Assembly (NCBI GenBank): GCA_027382625.1
Contig: JAJKFJ010021298.1
Coordinates: 1-64,000 of the forward strand
DNA: 64,000 bases
Direction: 5' to 3'
Origin: Tetmemena sp. SeJ-2015
Taxonomy: Eukaryota > Ciliophora > Spirotrichea > Sporadotrichida > Oxytrichidae
In this document: one piece after another, positions 1 to 11,700 of the stretch
How the letters are laid out: each line of letters starts with the position of its first letter
Position numbering within the stretch: position 1 is the stretch's first letter
Made by a program: the position numbers and the translations under genes
Notes under the pieces: model-generated
The model's database searches: none
Seen by the model: only the letters and a program-made list of their open reading frames with translations
What the model was told of the DNA's origin: nothing

Positions 1-415
1 ATATTCTCGCTACGATGATTAAAGATAGGAGGAAGATGAGATTATGAAAAAATAAAAGTGTCACTTTCAATGTAAGAGTAGGATTTATATCGACTCAGAG
101 TCTATTCTTTAAGTAGGATTCAGAAAAGAATAAATGGGTTATCTAAAATAGAATTCCGATTTGATTGATTTGAAATTTATAATATGATCAAACATGATTG
201 GCAGATCTTCTCTGAATATCTTTTCCTCCACTAATCAAATTAAAACATGCTGTAAGATTAAATGGATGTTTTCTAATGATTGGTGTTTACTTTTTATTTT
301 GAAGTGAAGCTACGCTCGCTCTTTAGTTAGGCTGTTGTTATTCATTAAGAATTTAATCTTCTTGCATTATCTATAGATCTTAATTTAAATATTCATTATT
401 TATACATACATGATT
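1..415. other. No gene recognised
   Basis: AT-rich sequence downstream of the last minus-strand stop at 416-418. I see no open frame with protein-like composition and no RNA gene. Confidence 0.5.
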
Positions 416-1500
416 TCATCCATTTATGTCTAAATAAAATCTTAGGATTCCTAGTGACCTCTTGCTCTTGCCTATCCAAATGGAGAACCTTAATTATTTA
501 CAAGACAAGTACAAATGTAATTAATTAGTCGCGATGGCTGGCTCTTCCTCCCTTTCTTGAAGAGTGAGATTTAATTCTTGTGCTGCTTGCTTTAAGTCTA
601 TGACTTGGGTACTGAAGTTTTGGGCGCTCTCCCTTTCCAAGAGTGACGCTGTCTCTCTTATTTGTCTACTGTTGCCCATACTAATTTAGTATTTGCTGCT
701 CAGTATTTTCTACACTCATCTCCCTGAGTTAGAAGGGATTCTATGTCTGATCTTAACGTGGACTCTCGCTGTTAATAAAATGCTCCTTTATAATAAAGAT
801 TTTGCAAATATTCTGTCTTCACTTAACTTATCGTTATCATCTTGGGCAGCAGCATTTTAAGCAGCCATTAATTTGGATGGTGAAGTAGGTGAGGGCGAGT
901 GAGGACCCTTGGAGGTCATGCGGGAGAAGAACTTAGTGGGCGAGAGTATTCCAAATTTGCTCTTCTTTCTCTAAATCACTCTGTTGGACTCCTCACCAGA
1001 TTGCTGTGATGACTCCTCCTGGATCACTTCATCACCTGTTATTAATCCAAAACAATGATAAAAAATTTAAAAACCTGAGAGACAAGGCTGGTCGTCTTCA
1101 GTCACCCAGAATTTTTCATAGCCGTCATCTGGAACCATCTCCTCGTCTGAGCTGTCTCTGTCTAACCCATACTCTATCTCATCTTCTCTCTTCGCTTTAT
1201 TCTCCTCTAAAATATATTGCATAAGTAACCAGTCTAGACTTAAAAGTACTTTTATTATAACTAAGACATTTTTTGTGATTATACTTACTGTAGATTTTGA
1301 ACCAAGCCTTTAAAGACATATTCTTGTACATGACTGTGAGGAATGGGTTGACTGTGATGGCGTGGAGTCGTTGCTTGCGGCGTGAACTCATCTGCTGCTT
1401 TAACTTAAGATGTTGAAGTTTCTCAAGAGTGCGGAGTTCAAAGTCAACTAGCATGCGCTTCTTGGTTCTCTCTTTGCCGTAGATACGCTTCATTCCCTTG
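416..1500 (-). CDS. CavM C-terminal tail, acidic and coiled-coil
   Basis: Cytoplasmic C-terminal tail of the minus-strand calcium-channel-like gene. The exon before it ends in VNPFLTVMYKNMSLKAW, which matches VNPFLAVMYKNMSFKAW of the plus-strand paralogue. A GTAAGT...TTTAG intron at 1207-1288 lies at the same place and phase as the CavP intron at 55478-55538. A second intron-like insert is at 1037-1074 (GTTTTT...ACAG) and a third at 681-715 (GTGTAG...TTAG). Between them are acidic and Ser/Pro-rich stretches. The last part (679 down to 416) is a Gln/Glu-rich likely coiled coil that contains MGNSRQIRETASLLERES and ends at TGA 416-418. That last part could be a separate small gene, because it begins with an ATG and an MGN N-terminus. 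The frame between 780 and 720 is not resolved. Confidence 0.6.
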
Positions 1501-2900
1501 AATAGTAGCTCGTTGAAGAATATAAAGCCCTCCTCGTCTCTACAGATAAAAGTTAAAATGAAATAATTTAAACTTACCCTTCTAGATTCATCTTAACCAG
1601 GTATCTCATTAACTGCCTTGTCAGTGTCAGTAAAAAAAAATTTGCAGTTCATTATCAAATGACTGCAAATTTAATGTCATCCTTCATGCCGAGATTACCT
1701 TCTAAATCCTTAAAGAAGTGCACCAAGTCAAACTTCTAATTTTTATTCCCTCATACTCCTTCGAGAACTTCAGCCTTCAAACAATATTTTGAGAATTAAT
1801 TCCACTTTTAATATAGCCAAGTGAATTTGAACTTTTCAAGATCGTCTCTGAATTGGAGGAGAATATTATCCTAGGGCAAATAATAGAGCTCGAACTATTG
1901 CAAAATGATAAGCACGAACAGGTTAAGCATAACGTAGAAGCAGATGAGCTGGAAGAGGATGAAAAATACTGGAGAGTAGGAGATTCCACAGGTCTTTCCC
2001 GGCACACAATCTGCACCAGTGTTCATAGTATCGTACATGATAGTGGGCCAGTCCTCTCCAGTGGAAATTCTGAGCAAGATGATTAGAGCGTGGTGGAAGT
2101 CTTTGAAGTTCATATAAGTGGGGTCTATGATATTTCCATCGATGATGCTCTGGTACATGAAAACTCCCAAAATAGCGAATATGAAGTATACTAGCATATC
2201 AGAATGGAAATTTCGATATGGATGTTTAGATAAATTAGCACGAGTAGAGCAAATACATTCATGAGTGAGGGGAGAGAGAAAGTGATGGTTTGTAGAAGTG
2301 CCTAAAGTCCTTTGTATTTATTCAGCAGCTTGAAAAGTCTACTGATTCTTAGTACTCTCAGAATTCTCAAAATTTAAGGTGCCACTCGTAATGGCTTTAG
2401 AGCAGCTTGAGAAAGTTGATTCAGAATTATGTCCAGGTATTAAGCAAAAACTACAAACATGTCAAAGCGGTTCCAGTTAGGATAGAATAACTTAATTTAT
2501 TAAGCTGTTTATATTTAAAAGAAGTAAGCAGTGCCATTTGCGATAATTTTTAGGATACACTCGAGAGTGAAACAATCCATTCCATTCATTTTTATAAGAG
2601 TATTACCTCAATTAAATTTGTGAAGCCGTGAAAAGATAGTTGAGGATATCTAGGGCACGCTGGTATTAATCTGTGGATCCCTCATAGGTTAAAGCCATTT
2701 GGATCATGTTCATAATAATGCAAGCCATGATGAATCGATCAAAATGACTATCTTGCTTTGTATACTTGAACAGGAATCAAATACTCTTACTTCATAAGAG
2801 AGCATAATAACTATTTATATTGAATTGACTGATCTTGTTCTTTGGGAGTTTTTACAATCTCTGGCTTGGTTGTCACTATCATATATTTAGACTCATGCTA
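1500..2900 (-). CDS. CavM domain IV
   Basis: Fourth six-helix repeat of the channel. ORF 1895-2197 holds S5/P-loop/S6: MLVYFIFAILGVFMYQSI, then the filter STGEDWPTIMYDTM with Glu in the pore position, a Cys-rich turret (DCVPGKTCG), and S6 with MLNLFVLIILQ. Upstream, positively charged S4-like sequence is readable at about 2320-2400 with TAA/TAG as Gln. Downstream an IES at 1776-1818 splits FTW from LKFSKEYEGIK. The paralogue CavP has the same block (STGEDWPTIMYDTMN at 54737-54780). The domain is interrupted and frames change in places, so exact piece ends between 2200 and 2900 are not assigned. Confidence 0.8.
1776..1818 (-). other. IES in CavM domain IV, pointer GGCT
   Basis: 43 bp between two GGCT repeats (plus strand AGCC at 1772-1775 and 1815-1818). 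Deleting one repeat and the insert joins ttcacttGGCTgaagttctcg and gives FTWLKFSKEY, which matches FTW..KFSREF-type sequence (ITWIKFSREF) in CavP. The ends are not GT-AG. Confidence 0.8.
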
Positions 2901-3700
2901 TCTCATTTACATGTTATGAGATCATCTTCATCATATCGACCCACTTCATTTCATCACCATCAAGAAGTAGTGCTTCCTTCTCATCTCTCTAAGCTGCCTC
3001 AAAATTCATGAACAGCACTCCAACGAACAGATTCATAAAGAAGAAAGTGCTCACGAACACGAAAGCTATAAAGAAGTAAGCATTTGCAGGGGAGGCTCCG
3101 TGCTAAGGACCCGTCGCTATTCCAGTTATTCTGTGTACTGATAAACTTAGTTTTATAGAAGTGAAAAATAGAGGATGTTAATCCATCACTAAATTTTGAG
3201 TTTTACATGACATCTGGCCATCCTTCTTAGTTAGCGATGACGAAGAGAGTAATCATGGCTCTTGGGACATTATCAAAGTGCTGATTGAAAGTCTTCCATT
3301 CTCCTCTAGCTTTGAAGCAGTCCAAGCTATTTGTAACTACGTAGGTATTGACAGTGCAGTACTGAACTTTGCCCGCAAATAAGTTCACTCCCAGGATAGC
3401 AAACATCAGGAATACCACAATGATGACGACTCCGACGTTGAGGATGGCGCCCATGGAGGAGAAGAGGGCGACGACGACGGTCTTCATGCTTGAGTTGTGG
3501 GAGATGAAGCGGAGGGGTCTGAGGATTCTGAGGAGTCGGAGGACTTTGATGATGGGGAGGTTGACGTTGGTAAAGGGGGGCGTCGATGAGGGAGGTGACC
3601 ACATGAAGCAATCCAAATTTACTCCAACTCTCCCGCAAGTACGAGTTCATGTCCATCACAAACCCAAACGCAATTACCTTTTCACACAATTCTCAATACT
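2880..3700 (-). CDS. CavM domain III (S3-S6) and III-IV linker, complete copy
   Basis: This is the only one of the local domain III copies that continues past S5. It reads CEKVIAFGFVMDMNSYL, S3/S4 with the voltage sensor KVLRLLRILRPLRFIS, then S5 (VVIIVVFLMFAILGVNLFAG), a pore helix and the filter VIANQEGWPDVM with Glu, then S6 with FFFMNLFVGVLFMNFEAA and the III-IV linker LDGDEMKWVDMMKM, as in CavP (EIKWVDMMKM). A frame change around 3540-3590, compared with the truncated copies at 7.7 and 15.1 kb, suggests a small indel. About 65 bp of AT-rich insert follows WPDVM (near 3190-3130). The 5' edge has TGTG, which could be the pointer to the piece at 6314 (it gives AEMLCEKVIAFG in frame). Confidence 0.8.
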
Positions 3701-3719
3701 GAAAATCAATTTGTATTAG

Positions 3720-4900
3720 AAAATGCAGTTCAAATAATCGATTGCATCAGCAGTATATTAAAGACACTTTTACACAACATGAAAACTTTAATTTCCCGTT
3801 ATTCAAGCCAAAACTTACTTTCAAAACATGTTCTTTTCAGGGTTTTTCAGCATAAAGCTTCAATTAAAACAATAAATAATTGTATGATTTTAAATCAAGA
3901 GATTAAAAAATTAGGGTTTAAAATGTAAATATTTAAATAATTTCCTGCTTTAATTTGGATATTTGTTAAAAATTTTCTCTCCACTATATTGATTATGACT
4001 GAAAGTTTAAAAATTTTTGACTTAAACTTCTTATAAAAAATTTAAATTAAAATTAATCCAACTAATTTAAGAAGAAATTGCTGAAAGTCTTTTTCTTGAG
4101 TAAACTATCATTCGATTACTTTCAAGTAGGCATATTATTCGAGGATAAATTTTTTAATAAAAATACACTTTGTGATGTAGAATTCAAAATTTTTTTATTA
4201 AATTCCCAAGTTCTTTTAAACAAGATAGTTTTTCAAACTATAATCATCATCAAAATTTGCCTTCATTAGATGACAAAAATTTTCTATTTTAACTCAGACT
4301 ATTTCTCTAAGCCATATATAGTTTATATAAAAATATAAAGTTTCTAAAAAAGGGTGACCATTTAAATTTAAAGACCATTTTAAAGGAAAAAGTCATTAAA
4401 TTCAATGAACAAAAGGGAAAGGGTTACCCAAATTTAGAATTCCCTTCACTTAAAATAATATGTTAGGATGTACGAAACCTATTGCAGCCTGGTTCAATAA
4501 TTTTTACTTATTGATATCCCGGAATTTCCTCTATCAGAAATATAAATAATTATTTAAGTTTAATTCTATTAAAGAAACTGCCATCTGTTACTATATTTTT
4601 ATAATTAAGATAATTTGGGACTTAAGTTTTGAGAGAAGTAATTGCAAGTAAGATATTAATGCAGAAAGCTCAAATCGCTCTCTAATTCTCGACTATAAAG
4701 CCAACTCGGTTATAATTATGTAGCATGGATAATAGATATTTTAAATAACCATTTAAGTTGTGCTTATTTTTAGGTAAAATAATTTATATGGATTATAATT
4801 AGTCTGAAATATTGAAAAGTATAATATTTACTTTTACTCAAATAATAATTTTGTTACAAATAGAGATAGCTTCTCAACAATTTTAAATTTGCAAATCACG
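3720..4900. other. AT-rich spacer, no gene recognised
   Basis: Very AT-rich DNA with no protein-like frame on either strand. It lies within the interval between the domain III pieces at 6314 and 3700, so it may be part of a long IES. Confidence 0.5.
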
Positions 4901-4920
4901 ATGATGAACTCTAGCTAAAA

Positions 4921-5310
4921 ATGGATCCTACTAGTTAATTTTTACCCACATAATCGGCTCTAAAAATTATCTTCAAATTTAATATTTGCAATAATCTTTT
5001 ATTTATAATTGAATTATGAAATCCTGATGGTGGCGCACATCATAATTAACTCATGCCTCTGGATTAAAATTACTTATAATGATTGAGCTGCTTGTAGATA
5101 TTGGAGTTATTTATAGGCAAATGTGCTACAACCAATTTTGACTGATCAAAATGGAAATATGAATAGAAACTATGCGTAGAGTTTGGAAGATAACACAATG
5201 AGACTTTTACATTTGGATTACTTAAAAGAGAGATAGAGATAAAGGGCATTAAAATTTTTCAAAAATCAAATCTAATTTCCAAAGTATCAATAAATTAAAT
5301 AATAAGGACA
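4921..5310 (+). CDS. Possible small gene or MDS fragments, unknown function
   Basis: Read with TAA/TAG as Gln, three short stretches look protein-like: an ATG at 4921 (MDPTSQFLPTQSALK), then about 5022-5080 (NPDGGAHHNQLMPLDQNYL), then about 5087-5310 (YWSYLQANVLQPILTDQ..., followed by LEDNTMRLLHLDYLKERQRQ). AT-rich inserts separate them. I do not recognise the protein. The amphipathic, charged third piece is the best evidence that this is coding. Joins were not resolved. Confidence 0.35.
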
Positions 5311-5425
5311 TATTTAGCAATATTTTGCAGTTAAAACGTACTAAAATAGCAGATATTAATACTTAAAATAATTTAAAATTGTACGAAAATTAAATTTGAT
5401 AATATCAAGGCGCAATCAAGGAAGT

Positions 5426-6068
5426 TCACAACTAGTCGTAGCTGTACCTCTCATCCGTCATCATGTTGAGAGAAGTGGTCAATATCTCGAGTATGAACTT
5501 AAGTTGGGCGAGTCTTTCATTGGTGCATTGGATCTCTTTGTAGAGTTGGGCGATCTCTGAGAATAGGACAACCTTCTTCTCATGGGAGAAAGTGAGCACT
5601 TTGAGGTAGGTCTTCTGCTAGACTCTCAGATTCAGAGCAGCAGCATGAGCTTGGAGTCTTCTTTCCTCAGCTTCAAGAGATCTCTTTAGTGTCTAGACCT
5701 TCTCCTGCTCAACCCAAGGATCTTGATGCATGTCAAGGCTGCCAATGGGGAGTCTCTTGGCCTCCTCCCTTCTTCCATTCCTTCTAGGCGCTGATTGCTG
5801 GCTCACAAGTGAGCGCTAGCTTTTAATTTTTTTAAAATCGGTAAAATAGTTATTTGTATGATCACATTACAGATTTACAAATATTGCTATAGCCTAGTTG
5901 TTGAAGTTGCTGCTTCCATTGATGTTGTTACTTCCACCAATGATGTTTCTCTAGTTGATCTACATTACACTCAAATTAAAGTTCTCAAATTAAATCTCAA
6001 ATTTTAAATTAACTATTTCCCCAATATTCATTCTCATTGGTAAAGAAGGTCAAAGAGCCAACACTCAT
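5426..6068 (-). CDS. Small coiled-coil protein gene nested in the CavM locus
   Basis: Ends at TGA 5426-5428. The last about 130 codons give a charged, Leu/Gln-rich likely coiled coil (EQEKVQTLKRSLEAEERRLQ, then ALNLRVQQKTYLKVLTF and IAQLYKEIQCTNERLAQL). Upstream, about 90 bp is flanked by direct repeats AGCAAT (plus ATTGCT at 5883-5888 and 5794-5799). Removal keeps the coiled-coil frame open into a Thr/Ala/Gln-rich part. An ATG at 6066-6068 starts MSVGSLTFFTNENEYWG but reaches TGA unless a further intron (about 6020-5965) is removed, so the true start is uncertain. The family is unknown. It lies between two domain III pieces of the channel on the same strand, so in the germline it occupies what is an IES-like interval of the channel gene. 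Confidence 0.6.
5800..5888 (-). other. Probable IES, pointer AGCAAT
   Basis: 89 bp of AT-rich DNA between 6-bp direct repeats (ATTGCT on the plus strand). The ends are not a consistent GT-AG pair in frame, whereas the repeat join leaves the downstream coiled-coil frame open. Confidence 0.5.
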
Positions 6069-6313
6069 AGAACAATTATAATTTAATTTAATAAAATTGT
6101 TATAATACATACATTTTTATATATTTCATAATTTATAAAACTTATATTATGCTTTTAAACTTTTCTTAATCCCTATAATGTAACTAACTATGATTTCAAA
6201 TGAAATTCAATGTTATAAAAAAGACTGTAGATATTCAAGAAAATTATAATTAAATTTATAAAAAATAGTATAGAAAATTTATTATTAAAATCCCGCAAGT
6301 ACAAGTAAATAAA

Positions 6314-7650
6314 TTGCACAGCATCTCGGCCGCAAATACTGCAGTGAACACGTAGTCCAAGTTCTCAGAGGCTATTATCTATATTTAACCAAAAATTATT
6401 TTATATTTAAATAATTTCTTTTTTAAAAACTAAAATTTTTCTTCAAATCATAATATTTCTAAAAGAAAATTTATAATATTATATGCTTAGTTTTACTGGC
6501 ATTTTAAATTTAAAATATAATTTCTTTTGGTGTTGAGAAATTCTGAAAAAATAATTATAAAACGAAATATATCCAAAATATTAGAGATGAATTAGTTAAA
6601 TCATTTTAAAACAATAAAAATTAAAAGTAAACAAATTACTACATTTTTTATTATAAAATATATTGAAAGGAATGAGCAATTGAAAACTTAATTCTTCTAC
6701 TGTTAGAAAATTATTAAGGAGTTCTTAAAAGCATTATTGGTAGTGGTGCACTTACAATTATATCATCTTCAGCTAAATTATCTGTGTAGGTGTCGAAGAT
6801 AAGTTTTATTGTACTCAAGATGATCACACACAAAATCAAACCAAAAGCTAAGCAATATGTTCTTAATTGCTAATTAGCATCGAGCTGAAATATAGAATAT
6901 TGAAAGGCGTTAAAAACTGATGCAAATTTTTTTAATAAAAGTTGAGCTAACTTATGTATATCATGCTTATTAACAACAACTCTTTTTTCCAAGTATATTT
7001 AAACTTATCTGAAGAATCAAACTTCGATTTTAAGTAATATTATGACATGAAATATTTTCTTTTAAGAAGAGATATATGAGAATTAATTAATAACCATATG
7101 GTTTAAATATAAGTTCATCAAAAAATTTTATTCTTAATTTCTTAACATTATAGATTTAAATGAAGGATTCGAACTTGCCGTTGGTGATCATGCGGTAGAG
7201 GAATCTGCGGAGCATGTTTTTCTACAGTTGTCATTAAAAATGTAAAGAAGTTACTTACCTTGGGGAAAATGTAGATGGCGCTCTCGCATTCCACGCCTCT
7301 GTAAATCTGCTTCCTCACCTCCTTCATCTCCTGCTGCTTCGCGTAAACCTACAACCCAATATCACACTACATAGTGAAAACATATTAGTTTAAAGCGTCT
7401 CAAGATCAATCTCCACTGATTCATCCAGGATGTTGCTCAAGGGCGCCTCCACAACTCCGTTGGCGCTCTTGTTCGTGGAGTTGGCATTGGGCTTCTTCTT
7501 CTTCTTGCGCTTCCCCTTCGAGTTCCCGAACTTGCTTTCCTCGTCCAGGTCAATCTCCTCCAGACCCTAGATGAACTAATCGCCTTCCTTCTGATGCATG
7601 CCCTTTATGCGCTCCTTCTCTCTGGCCGCCCGCTTCTGGGTGTGTTGCAA
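6314..7650 (-). CDS. CavM domain II-III linker and domain III S1-S2, cluster C
   Basis: In minus-strand order: (k) 7650-7391, linker with KEGDQFIQGLEEIDLDEESK, a Lys-rich tract and NILDESVEIDLET; (k+1) 7347-7259, LYAKQQEMKEVRKQIYRG to IYIFPK; (k+2) 7221-7160, KNMLRRFLYRMITNGKFESFI; (S1) about 6845-6756, CVIILSTIKLIFDTY; (k+3) about 6385-6314, SENLDYVFTAVFAAEMLC. CavP has the same order (NILDESVEADLEALEARKKEL, then FENFI, LIFDTYYF, QLDLVFTVLF). k/k+1 are separated by a 47-bp IES, k+1/k+2 by a GTAAGT...TGTAG intron (7222-7258), and S1 is followed by GTAAGT. Cluster C is the only one of the three in which I can find the S1 piece, so it is the best candidate for the copy used. One base is missing near 7640 compared with cluster B (ACACCCAGAAG instead of ACACCCGAGAAG). 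Confidence 0.75.
7222..7258 (-). other. Spliceosomal intron in cluster C
   Basis: 37 nt, GTAAGT at the 5' end and CTGTAG at the 3' end on the minus strand, between IYIFPK and KNMLRRFL. Cluster A has the same intron with different internal sequence. It shows what a real intron looks like here, in contrast with the pointer-flanked inserts. Confidence 0.75.
7344..7390 (-). other. IES between linker pieces, pointer TTTA
   Basis: Minus-strand gagacgcTTTA...TTTAcgcgaag (plus TAAA at 7391-7394 and 7344-7347). Deleting 47 bp gives ETLYAKQQEM, which aligns without gaps to EALEARKKEL of CavP. In clusters A and B the same site has only TA in common (ctcTA ... tTA), so the pointer has shortened. Confidence 0.7.
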
Positions 7651-7697
7651 AACTTCTTACTTTAAATATAAACATAGTTAATAATAATATTTGAATA

Positions 7698-7971
7698 TAA
7701 TTGAATGATGACGACTCCAACGTTGAGGATGGCGCCCATGGAGGAGAAGAGGGCGACGACGACTGTCTTCATGCTTGAGTTGTGGGAGATGAAGCGGAGG
7801 GGTCTGAGGATTCTGAGGAGTCGGAGGACTTTGATGATGGGGAGGTTGACGTTGGTAAGGGTGGCGTCGATGAGGGAGGTGACCACAATGAAGCAATCAA
7901 GTTGACTCCAACTCTCCCGCAAGTACGAGTTCATGTCCATCACAAACCCAAACGCAATTACCTTGCACAGC
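7698..7971 (-). CDS. Truncated copy of CavM domain III S2-S4 (B/C junction)
   Basis: Reads LCKVIAFGFVMDMNSYLRES, then S3 and the S4 sensor KVLRLLRILRPLRFISHNSS, and stops being homologous after NVGVVII, where an AT tract of about 60 bp leads straight into cluster C. The complete copy at 3.2-3.7 kb continues instead with VVFLMFAILG. The 5' edge carries TTGCACAGC (7963-7971), repeated at 6314-6322 at the 3' edge of piece k+3. The join gives AEMLCKVIAFGF, the same length as ECVLKVIAFGF in CavP. It is either a scrambled MDS that is used or a duplicated relic. Confidence 0.75.
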
Positions 7972-7979
7972 TTCAAATC

Positions 7980-8711
7980 ATTAATTGTTCCTCTTCATTA
8001 TTTTTTATGAATTATTTAAAACTTAATAGAGTAAGATGTTGCGAATTATCAATTAAATCTATAATTGATCATATTATATTGTCAGTTAATGCATAAAAAA
8101 AAATTTCATATTTTAATTATTCTATTCTGCTTCTATCATTCAACTATTATTTTAAGTAAATAAATATATCGCTCAATTTCAAGTGAAAAATTGAGAAATT
8201 GAGAAATTTATTTCCCTTGACGATTATTATCTTTGGCACTATATTCATTGTAAAGTAATTGTTTTTATTTTATATGTTTCGATAATCTTTTAATCTCCAA
8301 AACTATTGAATTCCTAAGAAAAATATTTTTCCATATCTTTTAAAAATTCTTAAAAAATTTGGGTCTTTTTTCAAATTTTTATTTAAAGAAAAAATTTCCT
8401 TTGGTATTAAAAAAAAATTACGGTTTTTAAGAAATAAAGACATTTTCCCTTTTCACTTCAATCAGACACTCAATAATTTTATGAGAAAAAGCTTATTATA
8501 TAAATTTTCAAACTTTTAATGCTTTCTATATATTTTATTCAGTACTTTTAAAATAAATGGACAAAATTCGAAATTTTGAAATTCTCCTTGAAAAAAATTT
8601 AATTCTTCTTGCTTGGCAGAGAGCCAAAATTAGAATTAAAAGGTAAATCACAAGGGTATTGATCAAAAATAAAAGAGAAGATGGTAAATCAATTATTATA
8701 TTTTAAGAGAA
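7980..8711. other. AT-rich spacer, partly homopolymer-swollen
   Basis: No gene seen. From about 8300 on, runs of A, T, C and G are unusually frequent (also 8820-9080), which looks like poor consensus sequence. Confidence 0.45.
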
Positions 8712-11700
8712 ATGGAAAAATCCCTTACTTATAATGAACAGGCTCTTAAGAATGATGGGCGAGACAATTCTTTGAGGGAATATTTCACACAATTTATTTG
8801 GAAATAAGAAAAATTTCCCTTTTAAATAAATTAAAATAAATTAAAATAAAATTTGGGGGGTATTTAAAATTAAAATCAATTTTTTAAAATGTTTTAAAAA
8901 ATTTTAAAACTTCCCTTAAAATTAAAATTTAGTTATTTTTTAAAAAGAAAATTTCGGGAGAGATATATGATATAATTTTTTTTAAAAAAATTAGTTTTTG
9001 TCTTTTAAAAAACACAATTGGGGTAATCCTTTTAATTAACAAATCCCTTTTTTTTTTAAAAAATTTTTTTTTTAAAATTTTGAGCTGTAATATGCTTTTG
9101 GGGATGAAGAGAAGCCTTAAATGAGCAATTTTAAATAAAAATAAGATGAAGAGGAAAAGAAAGAAGAGACTATTCAAGACCTAAACTGGTTGGGACTTTA
9201 CATGGACGATGAAGAGAATGAGTTTATGCTGTATCTTCCAAGGGTGAAGACCTTCACGACCTACAAAATACTTAAATTTCTGGGAAAAGGGGCATTTGGC
9301 GTTGTCTATCTAGCAGAAAAAGATGGAAACAAATACGCATTAAAAATACAGCACATAAATGATAAAGTGGCCATTATTGCAGAAAAATTAAAGAAATTTA
9401 ATAAAATATATCTCCAATCAAATCATAAAATTTTCAAATTCGGAGAAGAAATTAAAAATAAGGATTTAATTTATACAAATTATATTTTGTGAGTTGGAAA
9501 ATTGTTAATTATAATTTTATAAACTACATAAAGTAAAGCATAATAAAGATAGGAAAAAAAAGTAATAGAGAGGAGAGAGAGAAGAGAGGATGAAAATTTT
9601 AAAAAAAAATTCTTTTAAAATAATTTAACTTAAAAAAGGGTGTAATTAAGAAATTAAAAACAAAAACATAACATTATTGCTTAAGTGTTAAGCCAAGTTG
9701 TAAAAACTGAAAATCTAAGCTCTATCATTTTAATGATGTTATTTCTTAATAAAGAGCTTCTGAAGTGTTTTAATAACTCAAAAAATTTTTTTTGTAAGAT
9801 TTAAGCTGTTAAGGATTTGTTTTTCGTTGGTTTCTGTTTTAGTGGAATCTTTTTGCAAAATATTGGAATAATGAGGTGAAGGTATGGAAAGAGAATAATA
9901 AAGATGACTTTCAGCAGCATTTAATTTATCGTGATGGTGAAGATCTCGTTATTGTGATGCATTATGCTGAGGGAGGCAATTTAAATGATTTGGTTCAAAG
10001 AAGTAAAGATCAAGGTTGCTTCGATCTGCAAAATGTCCTTATCTGGTTTCAAAAGATATTAATTAATCAGTTAATAATTTTTATCTGAGAAATGTTTAGA
10101 GGAGAAAAAAATTAAATTTGATTATAAAGAATTTTTAATTAAATAAATAAAAACTACTTTAATTTTTAAGTTTTGAATTTTTCATGAATTTAACTATTTA
10201 TTTTTTGTTGAAACAAAGATAAACTAGAAGGCTTTCATAATTTTACTACTTCTCTAATAATTTGGAATGATTAAATTACGTTGATTCTTTTTTATTATTC
10301 GATTCCCATCGCATCGTATCCACACCCACTATCTCTATCGATACATACTATTCAACTATGGGAGTTAAAAATCATATTTATTTTAAATTTTGTTATAAAA
10401 TTTGCGTATTTCTGCATATAAATAATTATAACGTCTTGCTCTGGTCATTTCATTTTGTTTTTATAATTTTTCATATTCTTTTTAAAAATAAGATTATTTA
10501 TTATTCTTTTTCTTTTCGTATTCTAAAATTTAAACTTTTATAAGCGGAGATAGAAATTTACTATTTAGCTTTTAGATTCAATAGCTTATTCTCCAAATTT
10601 ATTTTTTTAAAAGAAAAAAAGATTTATTTAAAAGTAGGGTTTTAAATTAAATCATACTTTTAATTTTTTTTAAATCATTTGCAATTTGAAGTAGAAAATT
10701 AATAAACGTGAAATAATTCACAGAGACATCAAACCTGATATAAATCGGCAACTTATTCAACTAGAAAATACAAATTTTAATAAAAAAGATGAAATAAAGA
10801 GCCAGAATTTAATAACAAGTGAATTCATTAATAGGGAATAAATGGATTAAATAAAATGAAGCAGTTTAGTTTCATCTAATTAAAAAAAATAAAATTATAA
10901 AAACTTTTTATATAAGCTTTTAAAACTGGCCATTTAAAAAAAATTTTTTTTTTAAAATAAATTTTTTAAAAAAGCCTCATATTGTGGGTGTTAATGAAGA
11001 AACTCATATTATTTTTAATGAGCTATCGAACAAGCTGCAGATCAAGGGTGAATCTGCTATTTTAACAGACACGAAGTTGCAACTCTTCTTTTTAGACGTT
11101 CAACCCTGATTTTTGAAAATCTTTTCAGTCTCCTTCTGTAAAGCCTAGACGAAAGAGGACGAAGCTCTTTTGTCATCTGTGCTAAAACTTGGTACTGCAA
11201 ACGCTCCTCGTTGGCCGAGTATTGCTACAAAAAATTCACCAAAAAGGTAATTTTACTTTATTAAATCCCAAAATTGTAGGGAAATTCATGGATTGCAACA
11301 TGTCAATAAAGGATGGATTTGAAGCCACTTCTCTAAAGTTCAGTAAAAATACTAAAAACTTCTTACAGTACAAGCTGGCTTCCTAGCCAGTAGTCAAAAA
11401 TCGGGTCTGAGCAGATAATATTATTTCAACCAATCACCGATTTTAATTTAATTCACAACTATATTAATACGCCACTCTCAATTTTAAGAAAATAAAAATA
11501 TGTATTAAAACTTCTTAAAAATTCAGAGATCACAAACTAGCTCATTATTTACTCCATTTTAATTTATCTTTATTTTAAATTATATTTCTGGTATAATGTT
11601 TTAGTGTACATTCCTGTAGATATTATAGTGGCAGACTTCGGGTGTGCTAAGCAGATAGACAGCAATTAGCAAGGTCTCCCTTAGAAAATGGTGGGAACAA

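Noticed and set aside
7698..7971. Mutually exclusive alternative exons for domain III
   Set aside because: The copies lack GT-AG borders at their outer edges, end at the same truncated point, and A and B lack the S1 piece, so alternative splicing is a weaker explanation than duplicated germline segments.
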